Positions 53,328-62,746 of a stretch of DNA of 64,000 nt are shown piece after piece (within the stretch, counting starts at the first letter, position 1; every line of letters begins with the position of its first letter). Position numbers and translations under genes: made by a program. The stretch is from the NCBI RefSeq assembly GCF_009793335.1, contig NZ_WING01000001.1:1-64000 (forward strand). Reading direction: 5' to 3'. Source of the stretch: Actinomadura sp. J1-007 (GTDB lineage Bacteria > Actinomycetota > Actinomycetes > Streptosporangiales > Streptosporangiaceae). Under the pieces are notes generated by a model. The model was not told the origin of the DNA and made no database searches. It worked only from the letters and a program-made list of their open reading frames with translations.

Positions 53328-54466
53328 GCCATCGCCTCCTTGCGCCGGCACGCCTCGAACGCCTCGTGGAGCAGCCCGCGCTCGGCCTCGGACGCGGGCC
53401 CGTCGGTGACCTCGGCGACGAAGTCGCCGGCGACGTCGAGCTCCGACCGGCCGCGCACGCGCTCGGACCAGCTCCGGCCGCCGCCGTCGCGCTCGCCGCC
53501 GCGGGGGTCGAAGCCGAGCACGAGCGCGTGCGGGAACCGGGCGCGGAGCCGTTCCATCGCGCCGGCCGGGCGGCGCGCGTCGGTCAGCGTGATCTGGAGC
53601 CAGTGGTCCTCGTAGGCGTCGAACGCGGAATCGGTGAGGAGCCGTTCGATGTCGCCCTCGATGCGGGCGACGCGGCGCGGCACGGGCGCCTCGACGAACT
53701 CGGCGCCGAGCGCGCCGTCGTCGCGCAGGTCGATGAGCCACGACCCCTTGACGTGCCGTTCCTCCGAGAACGAGTAGGCGAGCGGCGAGCCGGAGTAGCG
53801 CACCCGGTCGGTCATCCGCTGGCGGCCGTGCAGGTGGCCGAGCGCGACGTAGTCGACGCCCTCGAACACGCCGGCCGGGACGTACGACGCGCCGCCCACC
53901 GAGATGTCGCGCTCGCTGTCGCTCGCCTCTCCCCCGGTGACGAAGGCGTGCGCGAGCACGACGGAGCGGAGCCCGGAGCCGCGCCGCGCGCCGAGGTCGG
54001 CGCGGACGCGGCGCATGGCCTCCGTCAGCACCGCGGCGTGGCTGCGCTCGTCCAGCCTCCAGCCCTCGCGGACGAGCTCGGGCTCCAGGTAGGGGATGCC
54101 GTAGATCGCGGCGCCGTCCACGACGACGGGCTCGCCGACCGCGGCGAACGACGTCCGGACGTGCACGCCCGCCTCGTCCATCAGCGCCGACCCGAACCCC
54201 AGCCGGTGCACCGAGTCGTGGTTGCCCGCGATCAGCACCACCCGGGCGTGCTCGGCGAGCCGCGCCAGCGCCTCGTCGCACAGCTTGACGGCGTCGACGG
54301 CGGGCAGCGCGCGGTCGTAGACGTCGCCGGAGACGAGCACGCAGCCGACCCGTTCCTTCCGGACGGTCTCGACCAGGTGGTCGACGAACTCGGCCTGCGC
54401 CCGCAGGAGGTCCTCGCGGTGGAAGGATCTGCCGAGATGCCAGTCGGAGGTGTGGAGGATTCGCAT
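53324..54466 (-). CDS. sbcD: exonuclease SbcD (Mre11-like nuclease)
   Basis: 380 residues. Phosphoesterase motifs in order: HTSDWHLGRSF (about 5-15), SGDVYDRALP, AGNHDS, AHAFVTGG and GHLHGRQ. The C-terminal capping domain follows (PVPRRVARIEGDIERLL). ATG 54466 with GGAGG upstream. Translationally coupled to sbcC, the normal arrangement for double-strand break processing. Confidence 0.96.
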   Translation of the reverse strand: MRILHTSDWHLGRSFHREDLLRAQAEFVDHLVETVRKERVGCVLVSGDVYDRALPAVDAVKLCDEALARLAEHARVVLIAGNHDSVHRLGFGSALMDEAGVHVRTSFAAVGEPVVVDGAAIYGIPYLEPELVREGWRLDERSHAAVLTEAMRRVRADLGARRGSGLRSVVLAHAFVTGGEASDSERDISVGGASYVPAGVFEGVDYVALGHLHGRQRMTDRVRYSGSPLAYSFSEERHVKGSWLIDLRDDGALGAEFVEAPVPRRVARIEGDIERLLTDSAFDAYEDHWLQITLTDARRPAGAMERLRARFPHALVLGFDPRGGERDGGGRSWSERVRGRSELDVAGDFVAEVTDGPASEAERGLLHEAFEACRRKEAMA

Positions 54467-54640
54467 GTCGCAGACACCATAGGCACCCCCTCCGACACAT
54501 CCGGCGCAGAAACGCCGAGTCACCCCAAAGGATCTCCGGCCCCGCGCGGGCACGGTCCGGGCCCCGCCGGGGGGCGCGGACGGTGGGTGACGCGTCCGCC
54601 ACGAACCGCTCCACCGGCCCGGCTCCCTTAGGGTTGCGGC

Positions 54641-55327
54641 GTGAGCGAGCGCCCGTACGTCCTGCTGAGCTGCGCGATGTCGGTGGACGGCTACATCGAC
54701 GACGCGACCCCCGAACGGCTGAGGCTGTCGAGCCCCGCCGACTTCGACCGGGTGGACGGGGTGCGGGCCGCGTGCGACGCGATCCTCGTCGGAGCCGGAA
54801 CGGTCCGCGGCGACGACCCGAAGCTGCTGCTGCGCTCGCAGGCGCGGCGCGACAAGCGCGTCGCGCGCGGGCAGCCGCCGGACCTGACCAAGGTGACGGT
54901 CACGTGGAGCGGCGACATCGACCCCGCGGCGCGGTTCTTCACCACGGGCGAGTCGCCGAAGCTCGTCTACGCCCCGTCCGGCACCGCGCCCGCGCTGGCC
55001 GGACGGCTGGAGGGGCTCGCCGAGGTGGTCGACACGGGCGACGCGGTCGCGCTGGAGACCGTTCTCGGCGACCTCGCCGCGCGGGGCGTGCGGCGGCTGA
55101 TGGTCGAGGGCGGCGGCGGGATCCACACCTGGTTCCTGACGTCCGGCCTGGTGGACGAGCTCCAGCTCGTCGTCGCGCCGTTCTTCGTCGGCGACCCGTC
55201 CGCGCCCCGCTTCGTGCATCCCGGCGTGTTCCCGCAGGCGCCGGGGCGGGCCATGCGCCTGGACGAGGTCACGCGGATCGGCGACCTGGCGCTGCTCCGC
55301 TACCTGATCGGCGCCGCCCGTGGATGA
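54641..55327 (+). CDS. RibD-C/dihydrofolate-reductase-fold reductase
   Basis: 228 residues from GTG 54641. Pyrimidine-reductase domain: LSCAMSVDGYIDD at the start, CDAILVGAGTVRGDDPKLLL and the C-terminal RRLMVEGGGGIHTWFLTSGL. Needs NADPH to reduce a ribitylamino-pyrimidine or related substrate. The deaminase gene overlaps it downstream by 8 bp, so the two together make up both halves of a RibD, in the reverse order of the usual fusion. Confidence 0.88.
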   Translation: MSERPYVLLSCAMSVDGYIDDATPERLRLSSPADFDRVDGVRAACDAILVGAGTVRGDDPKLLLRSQARRDKRVARGQPPDLTKVTVTWSGDIDPAARFFTTGESPKLVYAPSGTAPALAGRLEGLAEVVDTGDAVALETVLGDLAARGVRRLMVEGGGGIHTWFLTSGLVDELQLVVAPFFVGDPSAPRFVHPGVFPQAPGRAMRLDEVTRIGDLALLRYLIGAARG

Positions 55328-55819
55328 CGCGCCCCGTCCGGACGGCGGGGGCGGCGCGGCGCGGCGCGGGGCCCGGCGCGGGCGGACGACGACCGCTGGC
55401 TGTCGCTCGCGTGCGACCTCGCGCTGCTCTGCCCGCCGTCGCTCACCGCGTTCTCCGTGGGCGCGGTGGTCGTGGGCGCGGACGGCCGCGAGATCGCCCG
55501 AGGCCACTCCCGCGAGGACGACCCGTCCGGCCACGCCGAGGAGGCGGCCCTCGCCAAGGCGCGCGCCGGCCTGGCCGGGGCGACCGTCTACAGCTCGCTC
55601 GAACCGTGCGGCCTCCGCAAGTCGCACCGCACGCCGTGCGCGGAGCTGATCCTCGCCTCGGGCGCGTCCCGCGTCGTGTTCGCGTGGCGGGAGCCGACGC
55701 TCTTCGTCGAGGGAACGGGCGCCGAACGGCTCATCGCCGCGGGCGTCGAGGTCGTCGAGCTGCCGGCCCTGGCCGCACGCGCCCGCGAGGCCAACGCCCA
55801 CCTCCTCGGCCACGCATAG
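55320..55819 (+). CDS. RibD-type cytidine/deoxycytidylate deaminase, one base missing near the N-terminus
   Basis: The conserved domain is in the frame of 55457: RWLSLACDLALLCPPSLTAF (55395-55456), VGAVVVGADG, zinc motif HAEEAAL and EPCGLRKSHRTPCAELIL. No start exists in that frame before GTG 55457, which would remove conserved residues. GTG 55320 overlaps the reductase stop and opens frame 0 (DDAPRPDGGGG); one extra G in the run near 55377-55383 would join it to ADDDRWLSL. I therefore take 55320 as the real start, about 165 residues, with a probable sequence error. Confidence 0.75.
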
Positions 55820-55867
55820 ACGGCCCGGCAACACGCAGACGAGGCCGGTCACGCGTAGCCGGGCCGG

Positions 55868-56473
55868 TCACGTGTAGGCGGGCTTTGCGGGTGGGGCGGC
55901 CTTCAGTTCGTGGAAGCCGGGGGCGCCTGCGACGAGCAGGGTGCCGTCCCAAAGCCGTCCGGCGTCCTCGCCTGTCGGGACGCGCGAGAGCACGGGGCCG
56001 AAGAACGCCGGGCCGCCCTCGACGGCGATCACAGGGGTGCCGATGTGCGGCCCGACCTTGCCGATCCCCTCGGCGGTGGCGGCGCGGACCGCGCCGTCCA
56101 GGCCGGTGTCGGACGCGGCGTCCGCCAACTCGCGCGGCAGCCCGGCATCGGCCAGCGCGTCGGGCCAGGTCTCGGGGTTCCACTCCGGCTCGCCGGGCCG
56201 GTGGACGCGCGCCCCGAGGGCCGTGTAGTAGCGGCCGAGCGCCTCGTGCCCGTAACGGTCGGCGACCGCGACGCAGATCCGGGCGGGGAGCCAGAGGTAG
56301 CCCTCCGGGTCCCCTTCCGGATCGTCGTCGCGGCCCTCGTTCAGCGCGGCGAGGCTGAGCACGCGCCACCGCACCTCGATCGGCCGGACCGCCGCGGCCT
56401 CCAGCAGCCAGCGGGAGGTGATCCACGTGTACGGGCAGGACGAGTCAAACCAGAACTCGCAGATCCGGGTCAT
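55868..56473 (-). CDS. mycothiol-dependent nitroreductase (Rv2466c-like, DsbA fold)
   Basis: 201 residues. Active-site region FWFDSSCPYTWITSRWLLEA near the N-terminus, where Rv2466c has CPWA; a single catalytic Cys is kept. Then YLWLPARICVAVADRYG and the cis-Pro region GTPVIAVEGGPAFFGPVLSR. Uses mycothiol to reduce nitro or disulphide substrates; in Mycobacterium it activates nitro-prodrugs. Oxidative stress role likely. Confidence 0.88.
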   Translation of the reverse strand: MTRICEFWFDSSCPYTWITSRWLLEAAAVRPIEVRWRVLSLAALNEGRDDDPEGDPEGYLWLPARICVAVADRYGHEALGRYYTALGARVHRPGEPEWNPETWPDALADAGLPRELADAASDTGLDGAVRAATAEGIGKVGPHIGTPVIAVEGGPAFFGPVLSRVPTGEDAGRLWDGTLLVAGAPGFHELKAAPPAKPAYT

Positions 56474-56532
56474 TCCGCCCACCCTAGCCAGGAGGTACGC
56501 GCGCCGCCGGGCGCGCGCCCGGCGGGTGGGCG

Positions 56533-57807
56533 TCAGGCTTCGGCGGGGGCCAGGCCGACCTCGTCGGCCTCCGCCGCCGCGGGGGCCGGGCGCCGTACGA
56601 GCAGCGCGGCGAACGCGCACACGATGGCGACGACGCCGAAGAACCCCCAGGCCATCCCGTACCCGCCCGACGGGGCGATGCGGCCGAACAGGAACGGCAG
56701 CAGGAACCCGCCCACGGCCGACACGGTCAGCATGAGCCCGACGGCGGTGCCGATGTTCTCCTCGGAGACGCCGCGCGCCGTGCCCGGCACGGTCTGCCAG
56801 ACGGCGAAGCCGAAGTTGAACATGAAGCCGATGCCGAACGCGGGCAGCCAGAACCAGCCCGTCCCCACCATCGGCACGAGGAAGAAGAACAGCCCCTCGA
56901 CGACGGCCGCGACGGTGAAGACCGTCCGCACGCTGGCGAACCGGTCGCTGATCCACCCGCCGAGCACGCTGCCCGGCACCCCGGCCACGCCGATCAGCAG
57001 CGCGGCGAGGCCGACCTCGGTCGAGCCGAAGTGCCGCTGGTCGTGGCCGTAGTCGCCGAGGAGCTGCGAGCCGCCGAGGAACGCGCCGTACGCGCCGAGG
57101 AACGCGAGCCCGTACAGCCACATGTCGCGGTTGCCGAGCGTCTCGCGGACGGCCTCGCGCGACAGCCGGATGCCGTGCAGGCGCTCGCTCCCCGCCGGGA
57201 CGCGGAAGAACAGCGCGCTGACGACCGCGACGCCGACGCAGATCGCGCCGCCGAGTGCGAGCGCCCCGCGCCAGCCGAGGCCGTCGGTGACGGGGTCCCA
57301 CACGTACAGGCCGAGGGCGGAGCCGAGCGCGAAGCACGCGGAGGTGACGCCGAGCGCGAGCGCGTGGTGGCGGCGCTGGAACCAGACGCTGACCGCCGCC
57401 ACGCCGATCGCGGCGAACACCGAGGCGCCGACGCCGCACACCACGCGGGTGGCCATCAGCGTCGCGTAGTTGGGCGCGATCGCCGACAGCACCGCCGCGC
57501 CGCCCTCGACGGCGAGGCCGATCGCGAGGACGCTCCGCATCCCCCACCGGGTGGCGAGGAACCCGCCGGGGATGTGGAACACCCCGTACCCGACGACGAA
57601 CACGGAGATCAGCGTCGCGACCTCGGGGATCTCCAGGCCGAACGCGTCGCTGATCTGCCCGAAGCCCGGCGCGATGTTGAACCAGTTCATCGTCATCACC
57701 AGGAACCCGGCGGAGACGATGGCGAGCATGACCCACTTGCGGGGGTCGTCGGCGAGGTCGCCGCCGTCCGGGCCTGCCGGGGACGGGTCGCGGGGTCGAC
57801 TGGTCAT
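56533..57807 (-). CDS. MFS transporter (aromatic-acid or metabolite symporter type)
   Basis: 424 residues, about 12 hydrophobic segments; starts MTSRPRDPSPAGPDGGDLAD then KWVMLAIVSAGFLVMTMNWF. It has VGYGVFHIPGGFLATRWGMR (motif A region) and GVAGVPGSVLGGWISDRF in the second half. Eleven bp after the flavin monooxygenase stop on the same strand, so it probably imports that enzyme's substrate. Confidence 0.88.
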   Translation of the reverse strand: MTSRPRDPSPAGPDGGDLADDPRKWVMLAIVSAGFLVMTMNWFNIAPGFGQISDAFGLEIPEVATLISVFVVGYGVFHIPGGFLATRWGMRSVLAIGLAVEGGAAVLSAIAPNYATLMATRVVCGVGASVFAAIGVAAVSVWFQRRHHALALGVTSACFALGSALGLYVWDPVTDGLGWRGALALGGAICVGVAVVSALFFRVPAGSERLHGIRLSREAVRETLGNRDMWLYGLAFLGAYGAFLGGSQLLGDYGHDQRHFGSTEVGLAALLIGVAGVPGSVLGGWISDRFASVRTVFTVAAVVEGLFFFLVPMVGTGWFWLPAFGIGFMFNFGFAVWQTVPGTARGVSEENIGTAVGLMLTVSAVGGFLLPFLFGRIAPSGGYGMAWGFFGVVAIVCAFAALLVRRPAPAAAEADEVGLAPAEA

Positions 57808-57818
57808 GGGGGTCTCCT

Positions 57819-58979
57819 TCAGGAGCCCGAGGCGGCGGTCGCCGCGTAGCCGGTGGGGGAGGTCATGGCCGCGCGCAGGCGGCTGCGGGCGAGGCCGCGG
57901 GAACGGCCCATGAGGGACATCACGGCGGTGCGCGGCGCCTCGGGCAGCGCGTTGAGCGTGCCGAGCCGCCGGGAGAACCGCTGGGTGTGCTGGATGACGG
58001 GCCGTTCGACGGCCTCCCAGGCGCGCAGCCGGTCGGCGGGCGAGCCGCCGCGCCGGGTGACGGCGTGGGCCAGCCCGAGGGCGTTCATCATGGCGCAGCC
58101 GCCGCCCTGCCCGAGGTACGGGGGCTGGGCGTGCGCGGCGTCGCCGAGCACCGCGACGCGCCCGGCCGACCAGCTCGTCAGCTCCATGAACTCGAACGCG
58201 TCCCAGCGGGCCTCTCCGTCCAGCGCGTCGATCAGCTCGCGCAGGTGCGGGAACGACTCCCGCCAGGTGGCCTTGTCGATCGGGATCGCGCGGCCCCGGT
58301 CGTCGGCGAGGTCGCAGACGAGCGCGATGTAGAGCTCGCCCGCGCTGCTCGGGGTGTAGAGGACGCGGCGCGAGCCGGAGAAGTACTCGATGTACTTGGG
58401 CTCGTCCTCCGGGGCGACGAAGCCCGCCTGGCGCGGGATGAGCACGCGGGTCGCGCCCTGCTTCATCCGGACGCGGCGCTTGACGAGGCCGAGGCCGTCG
58501 CGCAGCCGGGAGTTGACGCCGTCGGCGGCGACGACGAGGTCGCCGCGCGCGGACGAGCCGTCCTGGAACGTCACGGTCCCGTCGGGCCGCGCGGAGACGG
58601 CGGTGGAGCCGGTGACGATCTCGGCCCCGGCCTTCTCGGCGGCGCCGACGAGGGCGCCGATGAGCCGTTCGCGGACGATGGTGCACAGGCGCGGGCCGTC
58701 GCCGCCGTTGATCGGGATGGCCTCGACGGTGCGGTTGCGGGCGTCGCGGGTCTCGGTGACGGTGCCGATGTGGGCGCCCTCCACCGCCTCGTCGTGGATG
58801 CCGAGGGACTGGAAGACCTTCAGGCCGTTGCTCCAGATCCAGATGCCCGCCCCGATCGCGCGGATCTCGTCGTCGCGCTCGTGCACCCGGACGCTCCAGC
58901 CGCGCTGCGCGAGCGCCACCGCCGCGGTCAGGCCGCCGAGGCCCGCTCCGACGATCTCGGCATGCCCTGTGGTCGCCAT
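57819..58979 (-). CDS. FAD-dependent aromatic hydroxylase-type monooxygenase
   Basis: 386 residues. GXGXXG motif EIVGAGLGGLTAAVAL at the N-terminus, DG motif DLVVAADGVNSRLRDGL and GD motif VAVLGDAAHAQPPYLGQGGG, the layout of group-A flavin hydroxylases (salicylate or 6-hydroxynicotinate type). Expected to hydroxylate an aromatic or cyclic acid with NAD(P)H and O2. ATG 58979. First gene of the operon with the MFS transporter; divergent from an aldehyde dehydrogenase. Confidence 0.9.
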   Translation of the reverse strand: MATTGHAEIVGAGLGGLTAAVALAQRGWSVRVHERDDEIRAIGAGIWIWSNGLKVFQSLGIHDEAVEGAHIGTVTETRDARNRTVEAIPINGGDGPRLCTIVRERLIGALVGAAEKAGAEIVTGSTAVSARPDGTVTFQDGSSARGDLVVAADGVNSRLRDGLGLVKRRVRMKQGATRVLIPRQAGFVAPEDEPKYIEYFSGSRRVLYTPSSAGELYIALVCDLADDRGRAIPIDKATWRESFPHLRELIDALDGEARWDAFEFMELTSWSAGRVAVLGDAAHAQPPYLGQGGGCAMMNALGLAHAVTRRGGSPADRLRAWEAVERPVIQHTQRFSRRLGTLNALPEAPRTAVMSLMGRSRGLARSRLRAAMTSPTGYAATAASGS

Positions 58980-59081
58980 GGTCACCGCCCTGCCTTTCAG
59001 AGGCGCGGACCGCGTCGGGCCACGGTGGACCGCACGGGGGCCGTGCCTCACGTACTGGTGCGGCCATGCTCGCCTGCCTGA

Positions 59082-59120
59082 GATATGCACCACAAATGCC
59101 GTTTGTCGCGTCCGATATGC
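59082..59120. promoter_or_regulatory. repeated sites in the divergent hydroxylase/dehydrogenase promoter region
   Basis: GATATGC occurs at 59082-59088 and 59114-59120, exactly 32 bp (three helical turns) apart. Between them is ACAAA-TGCCG-TTTGT (59092-59106). The region 58980-59372 (393 bp) has no gene, so these are likely sites for an unlinked regulator. Confidence 0.4.
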
Positions 59121-59266
59121 GCGTACGGCCATACCTGGCGGAACCGGACCGCCACCTGAACGCCGCCCGAACGCCGTCGGCCCTTCGCCGGACGGCCCCC
59201 CGCGGGTGAGACCCGCGTCTCATCACCGCGCCCGGACCCTTGCCAATCCCCCGGGGCACCGTGCGA

Positions 59267-59281
59267 TGCTGGGTCCCAGCA
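59267..59281. promoter_or_regulatory. 15-bp palindrome upstream of the aldehyde dehydrogenase
   Basis: TGCTGGG-T-CCCAGCA, perfect 7-bp arms, 91 bp before ATG 59373. Operator or leader hairpin. Confidence 0.35.
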
Positions 59282-59372
59282 GGACCAAGCAAGCATTCGG
59301 TCAACGATCCCCACCCACATCCCACCCGCACTTTTCCGGGGCCCTCGGGCGAGGGGCAGGAGGCACAGCAGC

Positions 59373-60806
59373 ATGCGCGAGCACGATCGGCTGTTCATCG
59401 GCGGCGAATGGGCCGCACCGGCCGGCACCGGCACGATCGACGTCATCTCCCCGCACACCGAAGAGGTCATCGGCCGCGTCCCCGACGGCACCCCCGCCGA
59501 CATGGACGCCGCCGTCGCCGCCGCCCGCCGGGCGTTCGACCACGGCCCCTGGCCGCGGATGACCCCGGCCGAGCGCGCCGAGACCGTCGGCCGCCTCTCC
59601 GCGATCTACGCCGAGCGCCAGCAGGAGATGGCCGACCTCGTCACCGCCGAGATGGGCTCGCCGATCCTGTTCTCGGTGTTCGGGCAGGCCGCGATCCCCC
59701 AGATGGTGCTCCAGTACTACGTGGACCTCGCCGCGTCCCACACCTGGGAGGAGGAGCGGCAGGGGATGCTCGGCCCGGTCACCGTGACCCAGGAGCCGGT
59801 GGGCGTCGTCGCCGCGATCGTCCCGTGGAACGTCCCGCAGTTCACGCTCATGCTGAAGCTCGCCCCCGCCCTGATCGCGGGCTGCACCGTGGTGGCCAAG
59901 CCGTCGCCCGAGACCCCCCTGGACACCTATCTGCTGGCCGAGTGGATCAAGGAGGCGGGCATCCCGGACGGCGTGGTCAACATCGTCCCCGGGGGCCGCG
60001 AGGCCGGCGCGTACCTGGTCGCGCACCCGGACGTGGACAAGGTGTCGTTCACCGGCTCCACCGCCGCCGGGCGCAAGATCGGCGCGGTCTGCGGCGAGCA
60101 GCTCAAGCGCGTCACCCTGGAGCTCGGCGGCAAGTCCGCCGCGATCATCCTGGAGGACGCCGACCTCGCCTCGACCGTCGAGGGCTTCAAGATGGCCTCG
60201 CTGATGAACAACGGCGAGGCGTGCGCCGCGCAGACCCGCATCCTCGCCCCGCGCAGCCGCTACGACGAGGTCGCCGACGCGCTCGGCGCGATGGTCGGCG
60301 CGATGGCGGTCGGCGACCCGGCCGACTACGGCACCGAGATCGGGCCGCTCGTCGCCAAGCGCCAGCAGGACCGGGTGGAGGACTACATCCGGATCGGCCA
60401 GGACGAGGGCGCCAAGATCATCACCGGCGGGCTGGACCGCCCGCACGACCGCGGCTGGTACGTCGCCCCGACCGTGTTCGGCAACGTCACCAACCAGATG
60501 CGGATCGCCCGCGAGGAGATCTTCGGCCCGGTGCTCGCGCTCATCCCGTACGAGGACGAGGACGACGCGGTCAGCATCGCCAACGACAGCGACTACGGCC
60601 TCGGCGGCTCGGTCTGGACGTCCGACGTCGAGCACGGCCGCGACGTCGCGCGCCGGATCCGCACCGGGAGCTGCGGCGTGAACCTCTACAGCCTCGACCC
60701 CAACACCCCGTTCGGCGGCTACAAGGACAGCGGCCTCGGCCGCGAGCTCGGCCCCGAGGGCCTGGCCGCGTACGTCGAGCACAAGTCCATCCCCCGCCCC
60801 GCCTGA
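59373..60806 (+). CDS. aldehyde dehydrogenase
   Basis: 477-residue NAD(P)-dependent ALDH. Motifs in order: NAD-binding IVPWNVPQFTLMLKLAPALI, FTGSTAAGRKIG, general base Glu in LELGGKSAAIIL, nucleophile Cys at about residue 284 in NNGEACAAQTRI, and EEIFGPVLALIPY. GCAGGAGG about 11 nt before ATG 59373. Divergent from the flavin hydroxylase, so it may oxidise an aldehyde in the same catabolic route. Confidence 0.93.
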   Translation: MREHDRLFIGGEWAAPAGTGTIDVISPHTEEVIGRVPDGTPADMDAAVAAARRAFDHGPWPRMTPAERAETVGRLSAIYAERQQEMADLVTAEMGSPILFSVFGQAAIPQMVLQYYVDLAASHTWEEERQGMLGPVTVTQEPVGVVAAIVPWNVPQFTLMLKLAPALIAGCTVVAKPSPETPLDTYLLAEWIKEAGIPDGVVNIVPGGREAGAYLVAHPDVDKVSFTGSTAAGRKIGAVCGEQLKRVTLELGGKSAAIILEDADLASTVEGFKMASLMNNGEACAAQTRILAPRSRYDEVADALGAMVGAMAVGDPADYGTEIGPLVAKRQQDRVEDYIRIGQDEGAKIITGGLDRPHDRGWYVAPTVFGNVTNQMRIAREEIFGPVLALIPYEDEDDAVSIANDSDYGLGGSVWTSDVEHGRDVARRIRTGSCGVNLYSLDPNTPFGGYKDSGLGRELGPEGLAAYVEHKSIPRPA

Positions 60807-60839
60807 CCGCGCCTCCGTCCCCCCGGCCCGCCGCGTCGA

Positions 60840-60865
60840 CCGCATCAGCCGATCGGTCGATGCGG
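60840..60865 (+). terminator. hairpin after the aldehyde dehydrogenase gene
   Basis: 7-bp arms CCGCATC and GATGCGG, 34 bp past the stop. GGTCGATGCGGC is repeated 39 bp further on, so the exact stop point is not certain. Confidence 0.45.
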
Positions 60866-60962
60866 CGGATCAGCCGCGGCGTGGCCGGCCGGTCGATGCG
60901 GCGCGGGAGCCCGCCCGGAGAGCCTTGACCCGGGCCCGGGAGCGGGCCGGGGAGGGACGGCG

Positions 60963-61889
60963 ATGGCGGTCATCGAGGCGACGGGCCTCACCAAGCGGTA
61001 CGGGGCGCGGCTCGCGCTGGACGGCGTCTCGTTCAGCGTCGGGCAGGGCGAGATCTTCGGGATCCTCGGTCCGAACGGCGCGGGAAAGACCACCGCGGTC
61101 GAATGCGTGGAGGGGCTGCGCCGCCCCGACGAGGGCGCCGTGCGGGTGCTCGGGCTCGACCCGTGGCGCGACGGCCCCGAGCTGCGCCAGCGGATCGGCG
61201 TGCAGCTCCAGGAGAGCGCCCTGCCGGGCGCGATCAAGGTGGGCGAGGCGCTGGAGCTCTACGCCTCGTTCTACCGACGGCCCGCCGACCCGCGCGGGCT
61301 GCTCGCGCGCTGGGGCCTGGAGGAACGGCGCGACGACCGCTTCGGACGGCTGTCCGGCGGGCAGAAGCAGCGGCTGCTGATCGCGCTCGCCCTCGTCGGG
61401 TCGCCCGAGGTGGCGTTCCTGGACGAGCTGAGCACGGGCCTGGACCCGTCGGCGCGCCGGGCCGCCTGGGGGCTGGTCGAGGAGGTCCGCGCGTCGGGCG
61501 TGACGGTCGTGCTGATCAGCCATTTCATGGACGAGGTCGAGGAGCTCTGCGACCGGGTCGCGCTGTTCGACGGCGGCCGGATCGTCGCCTCGGGCACGCC
61601 GGGCGAGCTGGTCGACCGGGCCGGCGGGACGCACCGGATGCGCTTTCGGCCCGTCGGCGAGCCGGACCTCGCCCTGCTCGCCGAGGTGCCCGGCGTCACC
61701 CGGGTCGAACGGTCCGGACGGCACGTCGTGGTCTCGGGCGCCGGCGACTTCGCCACCGCCGTCGCCTCCGCCCTCGCGCGGCACCGCATCCTGGTCGCCG
61801 ACCTGCGCATGGACCGGCACACCCTGGACGACGCGTACGCGGCCCTCACCGGCAGCGCCTCCGTCGGCGACGAGACCGCGGGCGTCTGA
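60963..61889 (+). CDS. ABC transporter ATP-binding protein
   Basis: 308 residues. Walker A GPNGAGKTT (about 41-49), Q-loop VQLQESALPG, signature LSGGQKQRL, Walker B VAFLDELSTGLDP and H-loop LISHFMDEVEELC. The extra C-terminal 90 residues (after GELVDRAGG) are typical of DrrA/YhaQ-like exporters. First gene of an operon with the permease and sensor kinase: a drug or lipid export system under self-control. Confidence 0.95.
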   Translation: MAVIEATGLTKRYGARLALDGVSFSVGQGEIFGILGPNGAGKTTAVECVEGLRRPDEGAVRVLGLDPWRDGPELRQRIGVQLQESALPGAIKVGEALELYASFYRRPADPRGLLARWGLEERRDDRFGRLSGGQKQRLLIALALVGSPEVAFLDELSTGLDPSARRAAWGLVEEVRASGVTVVLISHFMDEVEELCDRVALFDGGRIVASGTPGELVDRAGGTHRMRFRPVGEPDLALLAEVPGVTRVERSGRHVVVSGAGDFATAVASALARHRILVADLRMDRHTLDDAYAALTGSASVGDETAGV

Positions 61890-61990
61890 GCCCGCCGTCC
61901 GCTGCCCGCCGCTCGCTGCCCGCCGCCCGCCGCCCGGCGGCGCGCCCGGCGTCCGAGCCGTCCGGGAAGAGCCGCCCAGGAAGGGGTCCC

Positions 61991-62725
61991 ATGCTGATCA
62001 AGATCACGATCGTCGAGTTCCGGATGCGGATGCGGGAGATGCTGACGCCCGCGTTCGCGCTCGCGCTGCCGCTCGCCATGCTGTTCGGGTTCGGGCTGCT
62101 GCCGCACGCGGGCAGGCCGAACGCCGACCTCGGCGGGCAGAGCCTCGCCGAGTACATCGCCGTGCTCGGGATGGGCGTCGCGTTCGTCATCCTCGCCGTC
62201 GTCATGCTGCCGAGCGTCCTGTCCGACTACCGCGAGAAGGGCGTGCTGCGGCGGATGCGCGCCACCCCCGTGCGGCCCTCGGCGCTCCTCGCCGCGCAGC
62301 TCGCCGTCAACCTCGGCGCGGCTGCGGTGTCGGCCGCGACGATGGTCGTCGTCGGACGGCTCGCCCTCGGCACGGCGCTGCCGCGCGCGTTCGGCTGGTT
62401 CCTGGCGGCGGTGGCGCTGAGCCTGCTCGCGCTGTTCGCGGTCGGGCTGCTCATCGCCGCGCTCGCGCCGAGCGGCCGGGCGGGCAACGCGATCGGGATG
62501 GTGCTGTTCTTCCCGAGCATGTTCTTCGCGGGCTACTACGTGCCGCGCTCGCAGCTCCCGGAGGCCGTGGCGCGGATCGGCGACTACACTCCGTTGGGCG
62601 CCGGTGTCAAGACCATCGGTGACGCGTGGACGGGCCACGCGCCGGAGGCGTCGCAGCTGGCGGTGCTGGGGCTGTACGCGGTGGTCGCGGGCGCGGTCGC
62701 CGCGCGCACGTTCCGCTGGGAGTAG
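61991..62725 (+). CDS. ABC transporter permease (ABC-2 type)
   Basis: 244 residues; ATG 61991. Six hydrophobic segments beginning MLTPAFALALPLAMLFGFGL; the ABC-2 type motif is seen in DYREKGVLRRMRATPVRPSA and SGRAGNAIGMVLFFPSMFFAG. Pairs with the ATPase 101 bp upstream. The linker between them is a GCCGCCCGC-rich stretch without coding sign. Confidence 0.92.
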   Translation: MLIKITIVEFRMRMREMLTPAFALALPLAMLFGFGLLPHAGRPNADLGGQSLAEYIAVLGMGVAFVILAVVMLPSVLSDYREKGVLRRMRATPVRPSALLAAQLAVNLGAAAVSAATMVVVGRLALGTALPRAFGWFLAAVALSLLALFAVGLLIAALAPSGRAGNAIGMVLFFPSMFFAGYYVPRSQLPEAVARIGDYTPLGAGVKTIGDAWTGHAPEASQLAVLGLYAVVAGAVAARTFRWE

Positions 62726-62746
62726 GCGGGAGCGGGAGGAGCGGAA

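Noticed and set aside
50289..53615. 1108-codon plus-strand open frame opposite sbcC
   Set aside because: Shadow of sbcC; the SbcC motifs in the other strand are decisive.
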